From the NCBI RefSeq assembly GCF_963678635.1, contig NC_087063.1, positions 68,240,727 through 68,304,726 of the forward strand: a DNA stretch of 64,000 nucleotides. Reading direction: 5' to 3'. Source of the DNA: Symsagittifera roscoffensis. Its lineage: Eukaryota; Xenacoelomorpha; Acoela; Convolutidae. Each line of letters opens with the position of its first letter. Within the stretch, counting starts at the first letter, position 1. Shown one piece after another: positions 56,236 through 64,000 of the stretch. Under the pieces are notes generated by a model that worked only from the letters and a program-made list of their open reading frames with translations, made no database searches and had not been told where the DNA came from. Made by a program: the position numbers and the translations under genes.

Positions 56236-58804
56236 ATGGTGACTGAATCAAGTGTCGTTTCTTCCGCTGTGGAGCCCAGTTCAACTGCCTCCTCTTCTGC
56301 CCAGTTGGCTCGGATGAGAGCAGCAGCCCTGTGGAGCTCCGAAGAGGTAAGCTAAATGGACTCCTTTGACGTCTTTTTTGCCTAATCTTCAGTCCTCAAA
56401 TCGGAAGTCGTCAATCAAGGGGATTTATTTGTTACATGACATTCTACCATTTGAAGAACTGAAGAATCGCCCATTGGCTGTGTTGGGATCCTAGCCGCCT
56501 CTAAGAGTCTTTTATAGGGGATCTTATTATGCGTTTTTACTTGTTCTTATTTACAGAATTATTTTGTTTTTTTTTGTTTTCCTTGTCATGCCATGTTTTA
56601 TGTGATGACCATTTATAAATCTGTCTATCTTGGGGGGAAAAAACTAATGCGAGGCCATGTTAATTTTTGAAATAATTGTTTCCTCGTTCTCTCCCTTCAG
56701 GTAGTGAAGTGGCTGAAGAGGTATGAGTCACGGCTGGCGGACAAGTACGCGGAGGTCTTCCTCGCCCATGACGTCAACGGGGCCGCTCTCACCAGACTCA
56801 ACGACAAGACACTCAAGGAGCTGGGCGTGGATTTGGTCAGTAGCTCTTTTTATTACTCTTGTCAAGTGTTAATGAACGCATTTTATTTTTAATTCTTTCT
56901 AAGTTTCATCCAAATTTATTAAGAGTAATAAGCATAGTGAGTACTCTTATATAGGTCTTGCTGATTTTTTTGAGGTCTTGCTGAAAAGTGTAAAGGTCAC
57001 GAAAAATGGAAAATAATTATCAGAGTTTTGCTTAATGATCCTGGATAATTAGCCAAAGTTTTGCCTATTGATCTAGTTTTATCAAATTGGGTTAGTTTCA
57101 ACAAAAAAGTGTCCATCGTTAATTGTTCTACAATGTCAAAGAGCTTTAAGGCCATCTATTATTTCGAAAGTTGAAGGTTTTTGAAAAAACAAGTCAGTTT
57201 TTTTTTCAGTTTCCTAGCGTTCAGTAATCTTTTCCAGCTGTCAGTTGGCTATGTTTTGATAAATGGAAGGCTAATTGCGCTCTCCATTTATAAATGTGCA
57301 AATGTCGCGGAAAAACATATTTCAGTTTTTTCTCGAAATTGGATTTATATTTGAAGATTTCCAAGGCAATAAGAAAATACTTATTGATCCAGTTTTCTTT
57401 AATAGGGTCAATATATCAAAAAAGTGTTACTCATAAAAGGTTTGTGATATTCAAAGAAATTCAGGGCCCTATTTGTTGTTCCGACCAATTGAAAAATGTG
57501 GAGGAACTTTGTATTCGGGTGTGTTCTGTTTTTTTTCTTTTGTTTCCACGCAAAATCAGGTACCAAAAAAATCATTGGAATGGTTAGAGTGATATACGAA
57601 GTTAAAGCCCTTTTAGTCGTAATTCGAACCACATTTTTGATTTTTGATTTTTTTTGTCTAATTTCGAGCGAGTGAGCAGGCTTACATTAGCTTGTTTATG
57701 CTTAATTTAAGCTTTGAAAATTAAGTTTTATTCAAGTAAAGTTAGTTTATGCGTATTTAGCGCCCTAATAGATATCAAAATGATCAAAAAATTGAGAAAC
57801 GAAATGTGAAAAATTTCAAAAAAAAATTGAAAAAAATGTACCATTTTTTTGTTTTTCTAGTTATTTTTGTACAGAAACTGATTTTTCAGTTTGCCTGTTT
57901 TATTATGACTGTGTTTTATTATGACTGTAAATTCTAGTTTTTGTTCCGATCCTTTTATCACACCACGCAGAAAAAGCGACTCTAATTTGAAGAAAAAAAA
58001 CGTTTTTCGTGTTTTTAAGGCTATGGTCGGAACATTCTGTGCTACTTGCACAGTAACCGACTATTCTTGTTATTAATTGTCCACAGTGTAACCCTTAAAG
58101 CGAAATTGGACATGATATAGGTCGTGATGGTTTTTTTTTCGCGGTTTGACTTTGATATCTTTTTATAAGTTCAGTTCATTTTCTTTGTTAAGGGAAGGCA
58201 AACTCCACTATATAACAGCGAAAGTGTAAAGTTTAGGAAAAATATGATCGATTTCTATTTTCGAAAATGGAATTTAATTATCAGATTTCCCAGCTAAACA
58301 AACGTTTAACCTTTTGATCCAGTTTTCTCGAATTCGGTTAATTTTATCAAAAAAGTGTCAATCATAAATTGTTCTAAAAATCCAAAGAGCCTTTTGAGAG
58401 TTTCTAGAATTTGAAGAGCTATCTTTTTCTTTTTCTGTTAATTGAGTCAAAGAGATCATTTTTTTGGGCTGCAACAAGTCACCCGATAGCATCAAGTATC
58501 AACCACGGGGAGCGTAGAGTCGCTGTTTAGGGATCGCTATTCAAGGATGCTATTTAGTTTCGTTTGCCGTCATGTAGATATTATTATAGTGCGCATAATG
58601 ATAGGAGCTTAAACCATTTTCATTATTGATTTTATTGAACAACTGAATATGATTAATTGTGGCCGTTTGTTTCAGGAATCGGAGAGGAGTCAATTGATGC
58701 ACCAGATTTATAGACTAAAGATCAAACAGGAGATATTTGACCTGCAGAGGGTCATGTCAACAGTGCAGGAAAAGGAAAACATGTCTCCCAAGATAAACAA
58801 GTGA
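56236..58804 (+). CDS. Small SAM-domain protein, aveugle/SAMD10/SAMD12 type, 3 exons
   Basis: Exons: 56236-56346 (donor GTAAGC), 56701-56835 (acceptor CCTTCAG, donor GTCAGT) and 58676-58804 (acceptor TTTCAG), joined in phase 0 to 124 residues. Residues 1-35 are Ser/Ala-rich. A SAM domain follows: EEVVKWLKRY, YAEVFLAHDVNGAALTRL, DKTLKELGVDL, then a long last helix HQIYRLKIKQEIFDLQR. The tail is MSTVQEKENMSPKINK. The helix after the SAM core with LKIK-x-EI resembles the insect aveugle/vertebrate SAMD10-12 group, an adaptor between CNK and KSR in Ras-MAPK signalling; that function is inferred from the family. The frame upstream of the ATG is open back to the splice acceptor at 56209, so an earlier start in an unseen exon cannot be excluded. 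Confidence 0.82.
56925..58420 (+). repeat. R1-R2-R1 block in SAM-gene intron 2
   Basis: R1 at about 56925-57260 (AGTACTCTTATATAGGTCTTG, CTAGTTTTATCAAATTGGG), R2 at about 57465-58080 (TTGTTCCGACCAATTG, AAATCAGGTACCAAA, GGAACATTCTGTGCT) and R1 at about 58095-58420 (CTCCACTATATAACAGCGAAAG, GATCCAGTTTTCTCG). All three are in the same orientation. Confidence 0.75.
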
Positions 58805-60612
58805 AGATACGAAAGATCATGCAGTTGTAGATTGAACAGAAATACATTGCCTTTGGCGTTGTATATGTAGCTGGTAAAGTAATTCAAATTTCAAATAGTG
58901 CCAAGTTTGATGAATTAGTTGTGGCGACAGCCCAGGAAAGGCGAAATGATTGGAAAACTGACTGGTTAAAAAAACTCGTTCAGAAAAAAAACTATGCTTA
59001 TTCTGATCGAACCAATTATTTCAAAGATATGTACAGGGTAAATGCATTTGACATTTGATTTGATTCTCTCGATAATTCATTTATTTTGAAATTTAGAAAT
59101 TAAGTTTATAAGTAATTAAATTTAACGTCAGTTTTATGGAATGACTTCAGTAAAGCAGAACGTCTTTAGAGTCGATGAACGCAGGGAAGACTTGAAGACT
59201 CTTTATAGGTCGCGATAATTTTTATGTTGTTTTTAGGAAAAGTCTTAAAACGCGTTCATTCTCAAATTTGATTTTTCGCGGTAGACTTTTGATTTCTGTC
59301 TAATCTCACTTCATTTCCTTTGTTGAAAGCAAGGCAAACTCCAGTATCGAAAAGTAAAACAGTGAAGGCCACGAGAACTACAATATAGTCCAATATTATA
59401 AATTTCAATATTATTTTGACCAAATTTATTGGGCCAGACGGAATTTCTTTTTTTGAAAAAACGGCAAAAAAGACATTTTTAGGCACTTCTGGGAAGGTTT
59501 TGACTTTACTTGCGTTTATTCGGCAAGCACTACCTCAATATTAGCATAATTTTGAACCCAAATCTTGCTTTAAAAAATTTATTTACGTTCAGTAAAAATT
59601 GTTACGCTGAAGCTGGATGTCTTGGTTTAATCCTTAAGTCTCATTGTTTATTGTTCCGACAACTAAAACCGGAGCAAAACTTTGTCTTCGGATTTGTTTG
59701 TTTTTTTTTCTCGGAAAATCAGGTACCACATATAAGCATTGCAATGAGTCGAGTGATATACCGTATCATCAATTTTTCAGTTGCGATTCGAACGACAATG
59801 GGATAGTTTTGAGTTTAAGTGTAATTTTGAGCCAGGTTTCAAATTGGGTTATAATAGTTGAACTCTTATAATTCAAGTTAAGACGTCAAACTTGAGTTTT
59901 ACTCGATAGAATTAGTTCTTAAAACTTCTTAAAGCCTTTTTCAGCGTTTTTGTTTTAAAAACATCCAGAAAGGTCTGCAAATATTTAAGAAACGTTTTTT
60001 ATTTCTAAAATTTCTCTATCCATCGAGGAAATGTTTTAACCGCTATCGAGTAAACGTAATATATGTTTTCGTTCGAAATCTACAAATGATCTCTACCGCG
60101 ATATTTACGTCATATATTGATAAAAATTTTCGATTTTTTGTTTTTTATTATCGCGGCCGGGATCTTTTTGCGCTACTTGCACAGCAACCGGCTGCTCTTG
60201 GTTTTTGTTTTCATTTTTCTGAGCAAAATTTGGTACCACAAATAATCAGTAGATAAAGTCGAGTAATATATTCTATTAAAGGTATTGAAGACCAGGTGGT
60301 TGCAATTTGAACGACATTGAAAAAAGATTCAAGTTTTCTTTCAGAGTCGAAAAAAATCGATATCAACTTTTTTGTTTACTTTTGATAGAAAAACTTTGAA
60401 TTCGGCGGTAAGAAGATAACTTCAGTCTGAACAAAAATTACTACTTTCTTGTTGATCACTCCTTTCTTGGCAATAAACAGTTTTCAAAACATTCAAAAAT
60501 GTAGTTGCGTAAAAACTTAGTTACCCTCCGATAAAATGACACTCAGGGACTTTTTGGATTACAAATTTTTTTACAAATTTAAAAACTTTTTAAGAAAAAA
60601 TGCTTTTTCTGA
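58805..60612 (+). other. Downstream intergenic region: R1, hAT fragment, R2
   Basis: R1 at about 59165-59400 (GAGTCGATGAACGCAGGGAAG), a fragment of the hAT-like family at about 59412-59508 (AAAAAAGACATTTTTAGGCAC), and R2 at about 59645-60200 with a further partial repeat of its 3' end to 60300. I see no gene. Confidence 0.65.
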
Positions 60613-61319
60613 AGTTTTGAGCTATGCCAATATCAAGTAATTAAGTTTTATATTTTGCGTCGAATAGGGAATTATCGCCTGGAATTTTTTGATGAAAACT
60701 GTTGTCGAAATGTTTTTTTCACTGTAACTGTCAATTATGCCTAAATTTCAGGTTTTTGTCTTGAACTTTTCATCTTCCACGAGCTAAAAAATACATTTTG
60801 CAAAAGATGAAATTTTTTTTTGTTTTTTTTTGTTGTCAGTAACTCGTTTTTTAAAATTTTTTAAACAAAATTGTAGCGGAAACAAGAAGAGCCGCTTGCA
60901 TATCAGATGTGTTTACTTTTTTTTTGCGTTTTATTGAAGTCTCACGCCTGGAAATAGTTTGTGCCGCCCTAATGAAATACCATTTTGGTGCTAACGAATG
61001 AGAGAAGCTTGGGATGTCTTTTTTAATTCAAACAGTTGCGGCAATCTAAATAATAGTTTTTGACAGAATCCGCTGGTTAAAATTTAAAACGAATATTTTA
61101 TCTTAATTTCGAACAAATTCGGGGTTTTTCTATTGGCCGATGCGGCCAAAATCTTGGTATTATAATGCGAGTCTTGAGAAGTTATCTACGATTTTGAAAG
61201 CTTAAAGGTGAGCTAACCCTCCTTTAGAAACACTCCATCCACCTAATTGTTCACAATAATTCCCTATGCGACGCAAAATATAAAACTTAATTACTTGATA
61301 TTGGCATAGCTCAAAACTT
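60613..61319 (+). mobile_element. Foldback/MITE-like element with 63-bp inverted repeats
   Basis: Left arm 60613-60675 (starting AAGTTTTGAGCTATGCCAAT) and right arm 61257-61319 are inverted repeats that differ at one position (CGAATAGGG versus CGCATAGGG). The interior (about 60730-61165) occurs again at 63575-64000. It has no ORF, and I could not find a target duplication next to the arms. Confidence 0.8.
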
Positions 61320-62537
61320 ATAGTTCATCGAAGTGTCGTTTCAAAAACTATTCGAGGACAATTAAAATGCAGTCTGAACAAAGTTAAGTTAGCTAGGTAG
61401 TTATTATAAATATGAAAAATTTCCGTGTCGGGACTCGAGCTGCATTAAAAAATTTTCACAATTATTTCTTTCAAGAAAAGAGTTATTGCTTTTTAGTATA
61501 ATTTCAAGCGAGTAAAGCAAAGCAGGTGTTTAAAAAGTTTATTCAAGACTCGAAAAAATTAATTTTACTACCAGATTACTGATTTTGATATTTCCTATAG
61601 CCCTTCTTTGGCATCAAAAGGCTTTTAAAAATTTTGATAAATAGATGTCCAAAAAATTGAAAAATTGAATTATCGATTTTTTTTTCAACTTTGTGATCCG
61701 TTTCTTGAAGAGAAATGTAGTTAATTATGCCTAATTTAGTTTACTTTCTAAATTTTTGGCGAGTTTTTTTGCATCAAACCAAGTACAAAAAACTACACGA
61801 AATTGAAAAAGCTTTTTATTATGTTCGGAAATAATTTCTGTGCTATTTGCACAACTTTTAGCTAGTCGTCACATCTGCAATTAAATTTTAGAATTTTTTC
61901 GTCTTCTGGCATGAATTGTTTTTGTTTTTAGCAAGCTTGAGGGATCAAAACTATTCATTGCCTTAGCAAAAATATAACATTAGAATGTTGCGTTTAATTT
62001 ATCGCATTTTCCACATTTGTCTTTTTTGTTTTAATAAACATAATTAAAAATCTATTAATTAAAAAATTGTAAAATTTGGATGCATGATCTCATTTTAATT
62101 TTGTTGGTACTTGTCTGCACTTGAGAGAGCAAAACTTCTGCAATCGGGTACTAGACTTTTTTTCCTGCTTTGTTCGCAGGTCAAACCCTGCAGGCCTCGA
62201 CTAAGTCTCACCTCCTGGGGTCTGTTGGAATGCTAGTGCAAGAGTTGTATTTTGATAATATTTGAATTTTTGTTTCCCCTTCCATTTGAAATTTGTTTCT
62301 TTTTTTATCAAGTCTTGTTTGTACAGTTATCTGCTCAGTTTTGTATAAATTCATTTTTTATTTTCTTTATAGCTTTAACGTTTGTTCGGCTCAAAACATA
62401 AGAGATTCATTTTGCGTCAATTATTGAGCAAAAAATTAATGCTGAAGGGGACTTATTAATTGCGAGTTTCAAATTTTCTTTGCACAGCTTTTCAGTACAT
62501 CATTTTTACTCGGCGCAACGGTCGTCTGTCCAATCAC
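61320..62537 (+). other. Non-coding stretch, partial R2-like 3' end
   Basis: About 61800-61870 resembles the R2 end (GTGCTATTTGCACAAC). Otherwise it is AT-rich with no supportable feature. Confidence 0.4.
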
Positions 62538-62939
62538 CAGCGGATTTAGGAGGGGGGAGGGCGACCCCCTGCCGACCCAAAGGGTCGCCTCTTTGTACTA
62601 TTTTGATATATCCATTTTTGTCGACGGACCCCCCTCGTTTTTTTTCTAAAGGCGCCTTTGGCGCCAATATATACAAAATTTGAGGGGGGAGCGCGCGCCA
62701 AAAAAGAGCGATTTTTTGGTGAACGTTTTCCAAAAATTGCCTAAAAACGCTTTTTTTGGGCCTGTTTTTTCAAAATTTTTCCTGCGGCGCAGAAAATTTG
62801 GTCAAAATGGGGGCCTTATAGTGATTTAGGAGAACTCACAAAACCAATTTGTTCGACCTAGAGAAAAAAAGGTCTACAAAATTTCTACAAAAATCTGCCT
62901 TACCCCCCTCCCCTCGAAAAAATTATAGATCCGCCCCTG
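62538..62939 (+). mobile_element. hAT-like non-autonomous element (about 400 bp)
   Basis: The left end is CAGCGGATTTAGGAGG and the right end TAGATCCGCCCCTG, an imperfect inverted repeat. The interior has AAGGCGCCTTTGGCGCC, GGAGCGCGCGCCAAAAAA and CTGCGGCGCAGAAAATTTGG, as in 47668-48021. No clear 8-bp duplication flanks this copy. Confidence 0.7.
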
Positions 62940-63574
62940 TGCCCAGCTAGTGTCGGACTAATTATTTTAACGCTAAATTGAGGCGGGCAATTGTTCTTCA
63001 ACATTTTTTCGAGATATTTTATAAGAAAATGGAGCTTGTAAAGTCCTTCAATGCCGAAGCACCGCATGCCCGAAAGTTATGTACACTCTGACAAAAAATA
63101 CGCTTTTTTAGCAAAATCTCCTCTATTAAAACAAGTTGATGGTTGAATATTTCATGCAATAAAAATAATAAAAACAAAACATCATCTCAAGGTAGTACTA
63201 TTTTAAAAATCAGGCAAACCGAAAGTTATATTTCATTTAATTAGATTTTTAAAATCAATGGCAACAACCGCGAAAATAGCTAATTACAATACGTAATTGA
63301 GTAAATTGATTACACTTTTTATACAAATCATTATGCGGAGATTTTGCAGTTAAAGAACAGTGACTGATATAGGAGTTTGTGGAGGGGTGTGTTGGGTTTT
63401 TAAACTCTTTATTGGCTTTTTTTATGTTAACTAAATTGTTTTGGAAACGTTAAAAAACTTATAATGAAAAGCCCAAAATAATACATTGAAACGAGAAAGG
63501 TTAGCACCACAGGCAAATCATTGCAACACTGTGCCAAAACGATGATTTATGGCGATTTTTTGAATGTCTTTTCC

Positions 63575-64000
63575 AACGTTACTGTCAATTATACCTAAAT
63601 TTCAGGTTTTTGTCTTGAACTTTTCATCTTCCACGAGCTAAAAAAACACATTTTGCAAAAGATGAAATTTTTTTTGGTCAGTAACTCGTTTTTTTAAATT
63701 TTTTAAACAAAATTGTAGCGGAAACAAGAAGAGCCGCTTGCATATCAGATGTGTTTACTTTTTTTTGCGTTTTATTGAAGTCTCACGCCTGGAAATAGTT
63801 TGTGCCGCCCTAATGAAATACCATTCTTGTGCTAACGAATGACAGCAGCTTGGGATGTCTTTTTTAATTCAAACAGTTGCGGCAATCTAAATAATAGTTT
63901 TTGACAGAATCCGCTGGTTAAAATTTAAAACGAATATTTTATCTTAATTTCGAACAAATTCGGGGTTTTTCTAATGGCCGATGCGGCCAAAATCTTGGTA
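63575..64000 (+). repeat. Second copy of the foldback element interior, cut by the window end
   Basis: From TACTGTCAATTATACC to the end it repeats 60734-61165 with only a few differences (for example ATTCTTGTGC for ATTTTGGTGC). The left inverted arm of the first copy is not seen here; the right arm would lie beyond the window. Confidence 0.85.

Overview
This window is nuclear DNA of an invertebrate-type animal. It is AT-rich and repeat-heavy, and its genes have GT-AG introns full of transposon debris. I cannot name the phylum from sequence alone. Four host genes lie head to tail on the + strand: a RAD6-type ubiquitin-conjugating enzyme (UBE2A; exons at 19073-27368), the condensin II subunit CAP-D3 (NCAPD3; 12 exons, 37555-52804), the GPI-transamidase subunit GPAA1 (one exon, 53477-55522) and a small SAM-domain protein of the aveugle/SAMD10/12 type (3 exons, 56236-58804). 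The first three are housekeeping functions (chromatin/DNA damage ubiquitination, mitotic chromosome condensation, GPI anchoring), and I see no functional pathway linking them. The last three genes are close together, with gaps of about 0.7 kb.

Layout. 1-10.25 kb is a decayed Ty3/Gypsy-type LTR retrotransposon on the minus strand. Its pol half (protease, RT, RNase H, integrase) is at 10252-4136, and a long broken gag-like reading frame runs from 3223 off the left edge, so the two halves look like parts of two head-to-tail copies. 10.3-24.4 kb holds a large direct duplication. Copy A (10304-15584) and copy B (16918-24443) both carry the UBE2A upstream region, exons 1 and 2, and part of intron 2. 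Copy B continues into exons 3 and 4 and is the working gene; copy A has lost the ATG and exons 3-4. Both copies contain the endonuclease end of a Penelope-like element with a hammerhead-like motif behind it. Copy B alone contains a CR1/Jockey-group LINE inserted in intron 2, and copy A preserves the empty site. The 1.3 kb between the copies contains a gag fragment related to the Gypsy element but in the opposite orientation.

27.4-37.5 kb and 58.8-64 kb contain no gene I can support. They hold LINE fragments, tandem duplications, hAT-like MITEs, tRNA-derived SINEs, a foldback element and two longer dispersed repeat families (called R1 and R2 here), which also fill the introns of NCAPD3 and the SAM gene.

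The observation I would follow first is that all four genes have a good 3' splice site (TTCAG) only 5-26 bases before the start codon. That is the pattern of spliced-leader trans-splicing, or of a 5'UTR intron in every gene. Other points of interest are the Ala-rich C-terminal extension of UBE2A, the pseudo-exons of copy A in which all six coding changes alter the protein, and nested insertions with clear target-site duplications.
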